From assembly GCF_020097835.1 (NCBI RefSeq), contig NZ_CP083666.1:310001-374000 (forward strand): a stretch of 64,000 nucleotides of DNA. Reading direction: 5' to 3'. Numbering within the stretch: the stretch's first letter is position 1; the number at the start of each line of letters is the position of its first letter. The DNA is from Haloprofundus halobius. GTDB lineage: Archaea; Halobacteriota; Halobacteria; Halobacteriales; Haloferacaceae. A model generated the notes under the pieces. It had not been told where the DNA came from and made no database searches. It saw only the letters and a list, made by a program, of their open reading frames with translations. This document shows, piece after piece, positions 17,336 through 26,498 of the stretch. Position numbers and translations under genes: made by a program.

Positions 17336-17797
17336 ATGACTACACCCGCCGAAAACAAGGAAATCGTCCAGCGGACCTCGTTCGACCTGTTTACCGAGGG
17401 CGACATGGACGTGATCGAAGAGTTGGTGAGCGAGGACTACGTCCTCCACGACCCCGACTGGCCGGAAGAGGTTCGTGGTCGTGACGGACTGAAAACGTAC
17501 GCCGAGACGCTCCGCGAGGCGATGTCGGACCTCTCGTTCGAGTACGACCACATGGCCGCCGAAGGTGACCTCGTCGCGGTCCACTTCACGTGCAGCGGAA
17601 CGAACGAGGGACCCATCCCGGAACTCGGCATCGAACCGACCGGAAACGAGTTCACGGTGACCGGTATGGAGTTCGACCGCATCGAGGACGGGAAGTTGGC
17701 CGAGACGTGGGTCGTCTTCGACACGATCGGACTCATGGAACAACTGGGGATGACTCCCGAAGGAGCAACCTCGACCGAACACCGTCAGAGCGCGTAG
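17336..17797 (+). CDS. SnoaL-like ester cyclase / NTF2-fold protein
   Basis: A 153-residue cone-shaped alpha+beta-barrel protein. The pattern is typical of SnoaL-like polyketide cyclases: NKEIVQRTSFDLFTEGDMDVIEELVSEDYVLHDP, then RGRDGLKTYAETLREAMSDL, and a C-terminal EFDRIEDGKLAETWVVFDTIGLMEQLG. No polyketide genes are nearby, so the substrate is unknown. The gene sits alone between tRNA-Gly-like copies, as carried cargo of a tRNA-associated insertion would, though its base composition looks like its neighbours. Confidence 0.8.
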   Translation: MTTPAENKEIVQRTSFDLFTEGDMDVIEELVSEDYVLHDPDWPEEVRGRDGLKTYAETLREAMSDLSFEYDHMAAEGDLVAVHFTCSGTNEGPIPELGIEPTGNEFTVTGMEFDRIEDGKLAETWVVFDTIGLMEQLGMTPEGATSTEHRQSA

Positions 17798-17866
17798 TCG
17801 TCTCACCGCTCTCTTTTCTGTGCTCTTTCGAATCCGCGAGGTTTACGTTTCCCTCCCGAGAGCCTC

Positions 17867-17888
17867 GCGGCGCGACGAGACGCGCCGC
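17867..17888 (-). terminator. Hairpin 3' of the broken tRNA-Gly-like copy
   Basis: GCGGCGCG and CGCGCCGC pair around a 6-nt loop (ACGAGA), 24-25 nt from the tRNA-like 3' end at 17913. The stem differs in sequence from those at 16985 and 18065 but keeps perfect pairing and position. Confidence 0.45.
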
Positions 17889-17909
17889 TCGGAGGTATTG
17901 AAGTCAGAG

Positions 17910-18036
17910 AAGTGCGCTGGCTGGGACCGAGCAGACCGGAGGTCTGCGAGTGTCGGCGAGACGGAGTCTCGCCGGGATTTGAACCGCCTGAACTTCGCTC
18001 GCTTTCGCTCGCTCGTTCCGTGCTTCAAATCCAGCG
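17910..18036 (-). pseudogene. tRNA-Gly-like copy broken by palindromes
   Basis: The plus strand reads GAAGTGCGCTGGCTGGGA as in tRNA-Gly(GCC), then about 50 nt of palindromes (GCAGACC-GGA-GGTCTGC at 17931-17947 and GGCGAGAC-GGA-GTCTCGCC at 17955-17973), then resumes with TTTGAACC. A further CG-rich repeat (CTTCGCTCGCTTTCGCTCGCT) follows, and then TTCAAATCCAGCG, which is inverted relative to GGATTTGAA. No anticodon arm remains. Confidence 0.6.
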
Positions 18037-18064
18037 TACCGCATTCACAGAATCGGAGCTTCGC

Positions 18065-18082
18065 AGGGCGATAAAACGCCCT
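18065..18082 (-). terminator. Hairpin 3' of tRNA-Gly(GCC)
   Basis: AGGGCG and CGCCCT pair around ATAAAA, about 25 nt beyond the tRNA 3' end. On the transcribed strand the loop is TTTTAT. It is a candidate terminator or processing hairpin. Confidence 0.5.
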
Positions 18083-18107
18083 ACTCAGAGTATTAGATTC
18101 GGAGAAG

Positions 18108-18178
18108 TGCGCTGGCTGGGATTTGAACCCAGGTTGTGACCATGGCAAGGTCACGTGATACCACTACACTACCAGCGC
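18108..18178 (-). tRNA. tRNA-Gly(GCC)
   Basis: A 71-nt gene including discriminator A; CCA is not encoded. The acceptor stem is GCGCTGG/CCAGCGC, the D-arm GTG...CAC, the anticodon stem TGACC/GGTCA with 7-nt loop TTGCCAT (anticodon GCC), and the T-arm CTGGG-TTCAAAT-CCCAG. All four arms pair well. A TATA-like CTTATCA lies upstream near 18215-18221. Confidence 0.95.
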
Positions 18179-18400
18179 CTGACTGCTGCATTCCCACAAT
18201 CGACGCATTTGTTGATAAGGCTTGCGAATCGGCGTCGAATCGGCAGCGGGCGTGGGGGTCGTTCGCACTCCCAAATTCGGCTGAATGTGTCGTCAACAGT
18301 CATGCGAGCGCGTCTCACGGGCGTTTGGATTCCGCTACCCTTTTTAGTGCGTATCGGATAGCAACGTCACAGTCTAGTGGCGAGACACCCAAACGACGGC

Positions 18401-19252
18401 ATGACACTCACCGTATGCGTGCCGTCGTCGCTCGTCCGGGAAGCCGAGGACCAACGCGAGGCCACTCGCAAAATCGGCTACGTCGCCCGCGCGGCGACCG
18501 TGTTCCGGGCGGACCGGTTGGTCGTCTTCCCCGACAGGGAAGGCGAGCGCCGCTGGGGCGGCGAGTTCGTCGCGACCGTGCTCGAATACGCCGCGACGCC
18601 CCCCTACCTCCGACAGGAGGCGTGGGGCAAGCGCGACGAGTTACGGTACGCCGGCGTGCTACCGCCGCTCCGTGTCTCGCCACGGACCGGCTCCGAATCC
18701 GACGATTCGGGGTCGTTAACACAGGGAATCGTGACCGAGGTCGGACCTGAAGGTCGCGTCCGGGTCAATTGCGGACTGCAACACCCGATCTCTCTCTACA
18801 CGCCTCCGGGAACGGAGGCCGAGGAGGGAGAGCGCGTCACCGTCAGGATCTCTTCGAGAGAACCGGTCCGTGCCCGCATCGTCGACGAGACCCCGCCGGG
18901 GTTCGTCGTCGAGCGCATGGACCTGTCGGAAGCGCTCGGCCGTGAGGGCGCCGGCGTGAAGATCGCCACCTCCCGATTCGGACAGCAGTTGTCCATCGGG
19001 CGGTTGTCGACGCTGGCCGGACGAACCGCCGACGGAATGACCGTCGCCTTCGGTTCGCCCGAGAGAGGGCTTCCGGACATCTTCGGGTTTCCGCCCGAAG
19101 CCGTCGCCGACGACGAGTCGGCGGATGACCGAGTCGAACCCGGTCCGGGGTTCGACCTCTGGCTCAATACGGTTCCGCGACAGGGCAGCGAGGTCGTGCG
19201 GACGGAGGAAGCGATGTTCGCCTCACTCGCCTGCCTAACACTCACGGAGTGA
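18401..19252 (+). CDS. SPOUT-family putative RNA uridine-N3 methyltransferase
   Basis: A 283-residue protein of the Methyltrn_RNA_3 (DUF171, C9orf114/SPOUT1-like) family, a trefoil-knot RNA methylase with an inserted OB-like domain (about residues 105-165). Signatures are REATRKIGYVARAATVFRADRLVVFPD near the N-terminus, and VAFGSPERGLPDIFG with the C-terminal LNTVPRQGSEVVRTEEAMFASLACL, which form the knot. It directly precedes rpl3 with a 4-nt gap, an arrangement common in archaea, and probably shares the ribosomal operon promoter. A TATA-like CTTTTTAG lies near 18340. Confidence 0.85.
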   Translation: MTLTVCVPSSLVREAEDQREATRKIGYVARAATVFRADRLVVFPDREGERRWGGEFVATVLEYAATPPYLRQEAWGKRDELRYAGVLPPLRVSPRTGSESDDSGSLTQGIVTEVGPEGRVRVNCGLQHPISLYTPPGTEAEEGERVTVRISSREPVRARIVDETPPGFVVERMDLSEALGREGAGVKIATSRFGQQLSIGRLSTLAGRTADGMTVAFGSPERGLPDIFGFPPEAVADDESADDRVEPGPGFDLWLNTVPRQGSEVVRTEEAMFASLACLTLTE

Positions 19253-19256
19253 AACA

Positions 19257-20273
19257 ATGCCACAACCAAGCAGACCACGAAAAGGCTCGATGGGCTTCGG
19301 CCCGCGTACGCGCGCAGCCAAAGAGGTTCCGCGCATCAAGTCGTGGCCCGACGACGAGGGCTCCCCTGCGCTGCAGGGCTTCGCCGGTTACAAGGCCGGG
19401 ATGACCCACGTCGTCATGGTCAACGACACGGCGAACTCGGCCCGCGAGGGGATGGAGGAGTCCGTCCCCGTCACGGTCGTCGAGACCCCGCCGATGCGCG
19501 CCGTTGCGCTCCGAGCCTACCAGAACACGCCGTACGGACAGAAACCGACGACCGAGGTCTGGGCGACCGACCTCGACGAGGACCTCGACCGCGTCCTCGA
19601 CCTGCCGTCGGAAGACACGTTCGAGGAGGACGCAGACGACCTCCGTTCGCTGCTCGACGACGGTGAGGTCGACGACCTCCGGGTCATCACCCACACCGTC
19701 CCGAGCGGCCTGAAGAACGTCCCGAAGAAGAAACCCGACGTGATGGAGACTCGCGTCGGCGGCGGTTCCCTGCAGGAACGCGCCGACTTCGCGCTCGACC
19801 TGCTCGAAGCGGGCGGCGAGCACGCGATGGCCGACGTCTTCCGCGCGGGCGAGTACCTCGACGCGGCCGGCGTCACCAAAGGGAAAGGGACGCAGGGTCC
19901 CGTCAAGCGCTGGGGCGTCCAGAAGCGCAAGGGCAAGCACGCCCGCCAGGGATGGCGGCGTCGCATCGGTAACCTCGGCCCGTGGAACCCGAGCCGCGTC
20001 CGCTCGACGGTTCCCCAGCAGGGCCAGACCGGTTACCACCAGCGCACCGAACTGAACAAACGCCTCGTCGCGATGGGCGACGGCGACGACGCGTCCGTCG
20101 ACGGCGGCTTCGTCAACTACGGCGAAGTCGACGGCGACTACGCGCTCGTCGAGGGCTCGCTCCCGGGCCCGAACAAGCGCCTCCTGCGCTTCCGCCCGGC
20201 CATCCGACCGAACGACCAGCCGCGCCTCGACCCCGAGGTGCGCTACGTCTCCACCGCGTCCAACCAGGGGTGA
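19257..20273 (+). CDS. rpl3: 50S ribosomal protein uL3
   Basis: A 338-residue large-subunit protein near the peptidyl transferase centre. Family segments include the N-terminal RKGSMGFGPRTRA, FAGYKAGMTHV, and the central basic loop KRWGVQKRKGKHARQGWRRRIGNLGPWNPSRVR, which reaches the catalytic core. It opens the 23-gene S10/spc-type cluster and is followed by rpl4 after 7 nt. Confidence 0.97.
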   Translation: MPQPSRPRKGSMGFGPRTRAAKEVPRIKSWPDDEGSPALQGFAGYKAGMTHVVMVNDTANSAREGMEESVPVTVVETPPMRAVALRAYQNTPYGQKPTTEVWATDLDEDLDRVLDLPSEDTFEEDADDLRSLLDDGEVDDLRVITHTVPSGLKNVPKKKPDVMETRVGGGSLQERADFALDLLEAGGEHAMADVFRAGEYLDAAGVTKGKGTQGPVKRWGVQKRKGKHARQGWRRRIGNLGPWNPSRVRSTVPQQGQTGYHQRTELNKRLVAMGDGDDASVDGGFVNYGEVDGDYALVEGSLPGPNKRLLRFRPAIRPNDQPRLDPEVRYVSTASNQG

Positions 20274-20280
20274 CTAACGA

Positions 20281-21024
20281 ATGGAAGCAACAATCAAGGA
20301 CCTGAACGGCGACGACGCCGGCACGCTCGAGCTTCCGGAGGTCTTCGAGACGACGTACCGTCCGGACCTCATCAAGCGCGCCGTCCTCGCCGCACAGGCG
20401 AACCGAACGCAGGCCTACGGAGCCGACCCCCTCGCCGGGATGCGAACCCCGGCGGAGTCGCTCGGCAGCGGCCGCGGTATGGCGCACGTGCCCCGAGAGA
20501 ACGGGCGCGCACGTCGTGTCCCGCAGGCCGTCAGCGGACGCAAAGCGCACCCGCCGAAGGCCGAGAAGGAGCACGGCAAGAAGATCAACAAGAAGGAGCG
20601 CCAGTTGGCGGTCCGCTCGGCAATCGCCGCGACGACCGACGCCGAGATCGTCGCGGAGCGCGGCCACCAGTTCGACGACGGCGTCGAACTCCCGGTCGTC
20701 GTCTCCGACGACTTCGAAGACCTCGTGAAGACGCAGGAAGTCGTCTCGCTGCTCGAAGCGCTCGGCGTCGACGCCGACATCGAGCGCGCAGAGGACCGCA
20801 AAGTCCGCGCCGGACAGGGGAAGGCCCGCGGTCGCAAGTACAAGCGACCCAAATCCATCCTCTTCGTCACCAGCGAGGCGCCGTCGAAGGCGGCTCGCAA
20901 CCTCGCCGGCGCCGACGTCGTGACGGCCGCCGAGGTCAACACCGAGGACCTCGCGCCCGGCACCCACGCCGGTCGCCTCACCGTCTGGACCGAGAGCGCA
21001 GTCGAGGAGGTGGCCGACCGATGA
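20281..21024 (+). CDS. rpl4: 50S ribosomal protein uL4
   Basis: A 247-residue archaeal/eukaryal-type L4 (L1e). It has the long loop RTPAESLGSGRGMAHVPRENGRARRVPQAVSGRKAHPPKAEK that lines the nascent-peptide tunnel. The C-terminal Rossmann-like half ends LTVWTESAVEEVADR. It overlaps rpl23 by 4 nt (ATGA). Confidence 0.97.
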   Translation: MEATIKDLNGDDAGTLELPEVFETTYRPDLIKRAVLAAQANRTQAYGADPLAGMRTPAESLGSGRGMAHVPRENGRARRVPQAVSGRKAHPPKAEKEHGKKINKKERQLAVRSAIAATTDAEIVAERGHQFDDGVELPVVVSDDFEDLVKTQEVVSLLEALGVDADIERAEDRKVRAGQGKARGRKYKRPKSILFVTSEAPSKAARNLAGADVVTAAEVNTEDLAPGTHAGRLTVWTESAVEEVADR

Positions 21025-21275
21025 GCTCGGTTATCCGCCACCCGCTGGTCACCGAGAAGGCGATGAACGAGATGGACTTCGACAACAAGCTCCAGTTCAT
21101 CGTCGACCTCGACGCCGCCAAGCCGGAGATCAAAGAGGAGATCGAATCGCGCTACGACGTGACCGTCGACGAGATAAACACGCAGGTCACGCCGAAAGGA
21201 ACGAAGAAGGCGACCGTGCGTCTCAGCGAAGACGACGACGCACAGGAGATCGCCTCCCGAATCGGGGTGTTCTAG
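21021..21275 (+). CDS. rpl23: 50S ribosomal protein uL23
   Basis: An 84-residue protein at the tunnel exit, a docking site for SRP and the translocon. Typical segments are IRHPLVTEKAMNEMDFDNKLQFIVDLDA and VTPKGTKKATVRL. It overlaps the end of rpl4, and its stop codon is directly followed by the rpl2 ATG. Confidence 0.97.
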   Translation: MSSVIRHPLVTEKAMNEMDFDNKLQFIVDLDAAKPEIKEEIESRYDVTVDEINTQVTPKGTKKATVRLSEDDDAQEIASRIGVF

Positions 21276-22001
21276 ATGGGACGTAGAATTCAAGGCCAAC
21301 GTCGCGGACGCGGCTCGTCCACGTTCCGTGCACCGTCGCACCGCTACAAGGCCGAACTCGCACACAAGAAGGAAGCGACCGACGGCGACACCGTCTCCGG
21401 AACCGTCGTCGACATCGAACACGACCCGGCGCGCGCAGCGCCGCTGGCCGACGTCGAGTTCGAGGACGGCGACCGCCGACTGGTGCTCGCGCCCGAGGGC
21501 GTCACCGTCGGCGACACCATCCAGGTCGGTGTCTCCGCCGAGATCAAGCCCGGCAACACGCTGCCGCTGGCCGAGATCCCCGAGGGGATTCCGGTCTGTA
21601 ACGTCGAACGCCAGCCCGGCGACGGCGGCAAGTTCGCCCGCGCCTCCGGCGTCTCGGCGCAGCTGCTCACCCACGACAAACGCGTCGCGGCGGTCAAGCT
21701 GCCCAGCGGCGAGGTCAAACGGCTCAACCCGCAGTGCCGCGCCACCATCGGCGTCGTCGCCGGTGGCGGCCGGACCGAGAAGCCGTTCGTCAAGGCGGGG
21801 AAGAAGCACCACAAGATGCGCGCTCGCGGTACCAAGTACCCGCGCGTCCGCGGTGTCGCGATGAACGCCGTCGACCACCCGTTCGGTGGCGGCGGCCGAC
21901 AGCACCCCGGCAAGCCGAAGTCCGTCTCGCGGAACGCACCGCCGGGTCGGAAGGTCGGAGACATCGCATCGAAACGTACCGGACGAGGTCGTAACAAATG
22001 A
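21276..22001 (+). CDS. rpl2: 50S ribosomal protein uL2
   Basis: A 241-residue protein needed for subunit joining and peptidyl transfer. It carries [22 protein letters not shown] at the N-terminus and the conserved [18 protein letters not shown] near the C-terminus, which includes the invariant Asp-His pair close to the catalytic centre. The start follows the rpl23 stop without a gap; the end overlaps rps19 by 4 nt. Confidence 0.97.
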   Translation: MGRRIQGQRRGRGSSTFRAPSHRYKAELAHKKEATDGDTVSGTVVDIEHDPARAAPLADVEFEDGDRRLVLAPEGVTVGDTIQVGVSAEIKPGNTLPLAEIPEGIPVCNVERQPGDGGKFARASGVSAQLLTHDKRVAAVKLPSGEVKRLNPQCRATIGVVAGGGRTEKPFVKAGKKHHKMRARGTKYPRVRGVAMNAVDHPFGGGGRQHPGKPKSVSRNAPPGRKVGDIASKRTGRGRNK

Positions 22002-22420
22002 GTACTGATTACCGCACCGGCCGCGAGGGCGAGTTCACCTACCGCGGCCACACGCTCGACGAGCTGCAGGATATGGAGCTCGACGAGGTCGCAGAACTGC
22101 TCCCCGCGCGTCAGCGGCGAACCATCAACCGTGGCCTGGGCGTCGAGCACGAGAAACTGCTCGAGAAGGCCCGAGACAAGACCGAAGAGGAGACCGCGAA
22201 CGACCCGATTCGGACGCACCTGCGCGACATGCCCGTCGTGCCCGCGTTCGTCGGGCTGACGTTCGCCGTCTACAACGGTCAGAGCTTCGAGCGCGTCCAG
22301 GTTCAGCCCGAGATGATCGGCCACTACCTGGGCGAGTTCCAGCTCACCCGCAACTCGGTCGAACACGGGCAGGCCGGTATCGGTGCGACCCGGTCCTCGA
22401 AGTTCGTGCCACTCAAGTAA
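21998..22420 (+). CDS. rps19: 30S ribosomal protein uS19
   Basis: A 140-residue small-subunit head protein. It has the archaeal N-terminal extension ([31 protein letters not shown]) and the universal [26 protein letters not shown], then [11 protein letters not shown]. rpl22 follows after 3 nt. Confidence 0.96.
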   Translation: MSTDYRTGREGEFTYRGHTLDELQDMELDEVAELLPARQRRTINRGLGVEHEKLLEKARDKTEEETANDPIRTHLRDMPVVPAFVGLTFAVYNGQSFERVQVQPEMIGHYLGEFQLTRNSVEHGQAGIGATRSSKFVPLK

Positions 22421-22423
22421 CCC

Positions 22424-22891
22424 ATGGGAATCAACTACAGCGTCGAGGCCGACCCCGACACGACGGCGAAAGCCATGCTCCGGGAGCGGCCCATCAGCCT
22501 GAAGCACAGCAAGGCCATCGCGCGCGCCATCAAAGGCAAGCGCGTCGACGACGCCGAGTCGTACCTGCAGGACGTCATCGACGAGAAGCAGTCGGTGCCG
22601 TTCAAGCAGCACAACTCCGGCGTCGGCCACAAAGGCGACATCGACGGGTGGGACGCGGGTCGCTACCCGAACAAAGCGTCGAAGGACTTCCTGAAACTGC
22701 TCGAGAACGCGCGTAACAACGCCACCGAGCAAGGGTTCGACGGCGAATCGATGGTCATCAAGCACGTCGCCCCCCACAAGGTCGACGAGCAGATGGGGCG
22801 CAAGCCCCGCGCGTTCGGACGAGCGGACCCGTGGAACACGACGCTCGTCGACGTGGAGCTCATTATCGAAGAACAGGAGGAAGACGAATAA
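22424..22891 (+). CDS. rpl22: 50S ribosomal protein uL22
   Basis: A 155-residue protein whose hairpin lines the exit tunnel. Family segments are [35 protein letters not shown] and [26 protein letters not shown]. The stop TAA shares its last A with the rps3 start (TAATG). Confidence 0.96.
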   Translation: MGINYSVEADPDTTAKAMLRERPISLKHSKAIARAIKGKRVDDAESYLQDVIDEKQSVPFKQHNSGVGHKGDIDGWDAGRYPNKASKDFLKLLENARNNATEQGFDGESMVIKHVAPHKVDEQMGRKPRAFGRADPWNTTLVDVELIIEEQEEDE

Positions 22892-23871
22892 TGGCAGACG
22901 AACACCAGTTCATCGAAGACGGTCTCCAGCGCTCGCAGATCGACGAGTTCTTCGCCGAAGAACTCGGCCGCGCCGGCTACGGCGGTATGGACGTGGCCAA
23001 GACCCCGATGGGCACGCAGATCGTCCTGAAAGCCGAGAAGCCCGGCATGGTCATCGGTAAGGGCGGGAAGAACATCCGCAAGGTCACCCGCCAACTCGAA
23101 GAGCGGTTCGACCTCGACGACCCCCAGATCGACGTCCAGGAGGTCGACGAACCCGACCTGAACGCGCGCATCGTCGCGGACCGCCTCGCCAACGCGCTCG
23201 AACGCGGTTGGTACTTCCGTAAGGCCGGTCACACGACCATCGACCGCATCATGGATGCGGGCGCGCTCGGCGCCGAAATCAAGCTCAACGGCAAGGTCAC
23301 CGGTGCCCGCTCGCGCGACGAGAAGTTCAACCGCGGCTACATCAAGCACAACGGCGAACCCGCCGAGGAAGTCGTCGACACCGGCCAGGGCGTCGCCGTC
23401 ATGAAACTCGGCACCATCGGCGTCACGGTGAAGATCATCCCGCCGGGAGCGCAGCTCCCCGACGACTTCTCCGTCGCCGAGGACGTCGAGGTCGAAGCGG
23501 TCGAACAGATCGCGGAGACCGAGGGCGTCGAGGACCTCCTCGACGAGCCCGACGACGAGAAAGTGCCGGACGTCGGCGACGACGCCGACGACGTGCCCGC
23601 CGAACACGCCGGCGAGGACGACGCCCAGGAGGCCATCGACGAGGAGGTCGTCGAAGAGGTAGTCGAGGAGACCGGCGAGACGGCCAACGCGCAGGAGGAA
23701 CCGGTCGCGACCGGCGACGTCGACGACGACGAGCACGCGCTCGACGCCGACGAGGAAGCCACCGACGACGTGGAGACGGAGCTCTCCGAGCTCGACGAGG
23801 AAGTCGAGCAGGAGGCCGCCGACCTCGTCGCCGAGATGGAAGCCGACGAATCCGAGGAGGAGGGTCAGTAG
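22891..23871 (+). CDS. rps3: 30S ribosomal protein uS3 with long acidic tail
   Basis: A 326-residue protein. The KH domain has the GKGG loop ([22 protein letters not shown], about residues 50-70) and the S3 C-terminal domain ends near [14 protein letters not shown]. The last 125 residues or so are almost entirely acidic and Ala/Val, a disordered tail typical of haloarchaea. The start at 22891 gives [16 protein letters not shown] and overlaps the rpl22 stop by one base. Confidence 0.96.
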   Translation: MADEHQFIEDGLQRSQIDEFFAEELGRAGYGGMDVAKTPMGTQIVLKAEKPGMVIGKGGKNIRKVTRQLEERFDLDDPQIDVQEVDEPDLNARIVADRLANALERGWYFRKAGHTTIDRIMDAGALGAEIKLNGKVTGARSRDEKFNRGYIKHNGEPAEEVVDTGQGVAVMKLGTIGVTVKIIPPGAQLPDDFSVAEDVEVEAVEQIAETEGVEDLLDEPDDEKVPDVGDDADDVPAEHAGEDDAQEAIDEEVVEEVVEETGETANAQEEPVATGDVDDDEHALDADEEATDDVETELSELDEEVEQEAADLVAEMEADESEEEGQ

Positions 23872-24078
23872 ATGGCCATCCTCTACCCCGACGAGATCCG
23901 CGACATGACGCCCGCAGAGCGCGAGGCGGAAGTCGAGGAACTCGAGACGGAACTCCTGAACGCCCGCGCCGTGCAAGCGGCGGGCGGCGCGCCGGAGAAC
24001 CCCGGCCGAATCGGCGAGATTCGCCGGACCATCGCCCGAATCAAGACCATCCAGAACGAAGAGGGCGACGACGAGTAA
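23872..24078 (+). CDS. rpl29: 50S ribosomal protein uL29
   Basis: A 68-residue two-helix protein at the tunnel exit ([52 protein letters not shown]). It follows rps3 with no gap and is followed by rnp1 after one base. Confidence 0.96.
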   Translation: MAILYPDEIRDMTPAEREAEVEELETELLNARAVQAAGGAPENPGRIGEIRRTIARIKTIQNEEGDDE

Positions 24079-24079
24079 G

Positions 24080-24634
24080 ATGGCCCTGACACCCGAGCGC
24101 CTCACGCGACACGAACTCAACGGTCTCCCGATTCGGGTGGCCGCCGCCGACAACCCCGACCTCGTCGGGATAGTCGGCCGTGTCGTCGTCGAGACGATGC
24201 AGACGCTGCACGTCGACTGCGACGTGCCCGCTGCACGTCGACTGTTCGGCGAGGAGGTCGCCGAGCGTGGCGCTCGGGTCGTTCAGGTGCCGAAACGCGG
24301 AACGACGTTCGAGTTCGCACTCGAACGAGGAACCGGCGGTCCGAACGGGCCGTCGTGCACAAATGAAGCCGCCGGGAACCGTCGAGTCCACCTCGACGAG
24401 TCGTCGGACACGCGCCGACGACGCCGCAAGGCTCCGGGGTCTGCGTCCAAACGGGAGTCGGAAACTGCCGGCCATTCAGCCGGTCAGTCTGGGTCGACCC
24501 GCGAGGGCTCGTCGGACGGCAGTTCGCCGTCCGGCGACTGCGAGGGCGTAGTCTACGTTACGGTGGATGGTGCAAAGCTGCTCTCACGACCCGCATTGCG
24601 CACCGAAAACGTAGGTGAATCTACATGGCGATAG
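24080..24634 (+). CDS. rnp1: Ribonuclease P protein component 1 (Rpp29/Pop4)
   Basis: A 184-residue subunit of archaeal RNase P, which trims tRNA 5' leaders. The Sm-like core is split: [39 protein letters not shown] and [12 protein letters not shown] lie before, and [20 protein letters not shown] after, a polar insert of about 65 residues (roughly 95-160) rich in Ser, Gly, Arg and Asp. The end overlaps the rps17 start by 10 nt. Its place in the ribosomal operon is normal for archaea. Confidence 0.93.
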   Translation: MALTPERLTRHELNGLPIRVAAADNPDLVGIVGRVVVETMQTLHVDCDVPAARRLFGEEVAERGARVVQVPKRGTTFEFALERGTGGPNGPSCTNEAAGNRRVHLDESSDTRRRRRKAPGSASKRESETAGHSAGQSGSTREGSSDGSSPSGDCEGVVYVTVDGAKLLSRPALRTENVGESTWR

Positions 24635-25014
24635 GACTGAACGTACCAGAACCGGAGGAGACCTGCTCCGACGCGAACTGTCCGTTCCACGGCTCGCTTG
24701 CCGTGCGAGGACAGACGCTCGAGGGCACCGTTGCCTCCACAGACATGGACAAAACCGTCATCGTGGAGCGCGAATACGACGTTCGCGTTCCCAAGTACGA
24801 CCGCTACATGAAGCGGCGTAGTCGCGTTCCGGCCCACGCACCCCCGTGCGTGGAGCTCCAGGAAGGCGATACGGTTCGCATCGCAGAGACACGACCGCTG
24901 TCGAAGACGAAATCACACGTGGTCGTCGAGAAAATCGCGTCGCTGGACGTCACCGAGGGCCTCGCGGCCCCCGAGACGGCCGACGACGAGTCGGATGAAG
25001 AGGGTGACGCGTGA
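24625..25014 (+). CDS. rps17: 30S ribosomal protein uS17
   Basis: A 129-residue OB-fold protein. The core is [25 protein letters not shown] then [46 protein letters not shown]. The N-terminus carries CSDANCPFH, a small Cys/His cluster that may bind zinc. It overlaps rnp1 by 10 nt and rpl14 by one base. Confidence 0.96.
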   Translation: MAIGLNVPEPEETCSDANCPFHGSLAVRGQTLEGTVASTDMDKTVIVEREYDVRVPKYDRYMKRRSRVPAHAPPCVELQEGDTVRIAETRPLSKTKSHVVVEKIASLDVTEGLAAPETADDESDEEGDA

Positions 25015-25412
25015 TGGAGGCGCTGAAAGCCGACGTCACGCAGGGTCTCGAACGAGGCTCGCTCGTCACCTGTGCGGACAACACCGGAGCCCGCGAGCTG
25101 AAAGTCATCAGCGTCGCCGGCTACTCCGGGACGAAGAACCGACACCCCAAAGCGGGCGTCGGCGACAAAGTGACCGTCTCGGTCACGAAGGGCACCCCCG
25201 AAATGCGTCGACAGGTGCTCGAAGCCGTCGTCGTGCGGCAGCGGAAATCGATCCGCCGCCCCGACGGCACGCGCGTCAAGTTCGAGGACAACGCCGCCGT
25301 CATCATCGACGAGAACGGCGAGCCTCGCGGGACCGAGATCAAGGGTCCCATCGCGCGGGAAGTCGCCGAGCGCTTCGGGAGCATCGCATCCACGGCTACG
25401 ATGATCGTATAG
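25014..25412 (+). CDS. rpl14: 50S ribosomal protein uL14
   Basis: A 132-residue subunit-interface protein: [23 protein letters not shown], then [50 protein letters not shown]. The ATG at 25014 is used rather than the GTG directly before it; it forms a TGATG junction with the rps17 stop. Confidence 0.96.
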   Translation: MEALKADVTQGLERGSLVTCADNTGARELKVISVAGYSGTKNRHPKAGVGDKVTVSVTKGTPEMRRQVLEAVVVRQRKSIRRPDGTRVKFEDNAAVIIDENGEPRGTEIKGPIAREVAERFGSIASTATMIV

Positions 25413-25413
25413 C

Positions 25414-25767
25414 ATGAGCAAGCAACCACGCAAACAGCGAACCCAGAACCGCGACGCGCCGCTGCACGAGCGGCACAAGCAGGTCCGCGCGACGCTGTCG
25501 GCCGACCTCCGCGAGGAGTACGGCCAGCGCAACGTTCGCGTCAACGCGGGCGACACCGTCGAGGTACTCCGCGGCGACGACGCCGGGGAGACGGGCGAAG
25601 TCGTCGACGTCGACCTCAAGCGCGAGGTCATCACCGTCGAGGGCGTCGTCGTCGAGAAGGCCGACGGGGAGGAAGTCCCGCGGCCGGTCGACACCTCGAA
25701 CGTCCGCGTGACGGAACTGGACCTCGAAGACGAGCGCCGCCAAGCGCGTCTGGAGGGTGAAGAATGA
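25414..25767 (+). CDS. rpl24: 50S ribosomal protein uL24
   Basis: A 117-residue KOW-domain protein involved early in large-subunit assembly. Core: [57 protein letters not shown]. It overlaps rps4e by 4 nt. Confidence 0.96.
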   Translation: MSKQPRKQRTQNRDAPLHERHKQVRATLSADLREEYGQRNVRVNAGDTVEVLRGDDAGETGEVVDVDLKREVITVEGVVVEKADGEEVPRPVDTSNVRVTELDLEDERRQARLEGEE

Positions 25768-26498
25768 CGAAGCACCAGAAGCGACTCTCGGTCCCGAACT
25801 CGTGGCCGGTCGAACGGAAAGAACAGGTCTGGACGGTCAAAGCCGGCGCCGGCCCGCACGGCGAACAGGGGGTCCCCCTGCTCATCCTGCTGCGGGACGT
25901 GCTCGGCTACGTCAACACGAAGAAGGAAGCGCGCTACGCGCTCAACGAGGGCACAGTCCTCGTCAACGGTGACAACGTCTCCGACGAACGCCGACCCATC
26001 GGCATGTTCGACATCGTGGCGTTCACCGCCCGAGACGAGTACTACCGCGTCTTCCCCGACGAGGGAGGTCGCCTCGCGCTGACCGCCATCGACGAGGACG
26101 CGGCGTCGAGCCGTCTCGGCAAGATCGTCGGCAAGCGTCAGGTCGCCGGCGGCGCGTTCCAGTTGTCGCTACACGACGGCACGAACGTCCAGCTCGACGA
26201 CGCCTCCGAGTACAGCAGCGGCGACTCGGTCGTCGTCGACAACGAGTCGAAGGAGATCGTCGCGCACTTCCCGTACGAGGAAGGCGCGCTCGTGACGGCC
26301 GTCACCGGCGCGCACGCCGGCGAAATCGGCCAGATCTCGGAGATCACCGTCACGCTCGGCAGCGGCGACAACACCGTCGCCGTCGAGCAGGAAGACGGCG
26401 AGGGCTTCGAGACGGTCGCCGACTACGTCGTCGTCATCGACGAGAACTTCACCGGCGGCGAACCGGAAGTCACCACCACCGGAGGTGACGACGAATGA
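25764..26498 (+). CDS. rps4e: 30S ribosomal protein eS4
   Basis: A 244-residue archaeal/eukaryal S4e. It has an S4 RNA-binding segment ([47 protein letters not shown]), the central S4e domain, and a KOW stretch ([17 protein letters not shown]). It begins [23 protein letters not shown] and overlaps rpl5 by 4 nt. Confidence 0.96.
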   Translation: MTKHQKRLSVPNSWPVERKEQVWTVKAGAGPHGEQGVPLLILLRDVLGYVNTKKEARYALNEGTVLVNGDNVSDERRPIGMFDIVAFTARDEYYRVFPDEGGRLALTAIDEDAASSRLGKIVGKRQVAGGAFQLSLHDGTNVQLDDASEYSSGDSVVVDNESKEIVAHFPYEEGALVTAVTGAHAGEIGQISEITVTLGSGDNTVAVEQEDGEGFETVADYVVVIDENFTGGEPEVTTTGGDDE

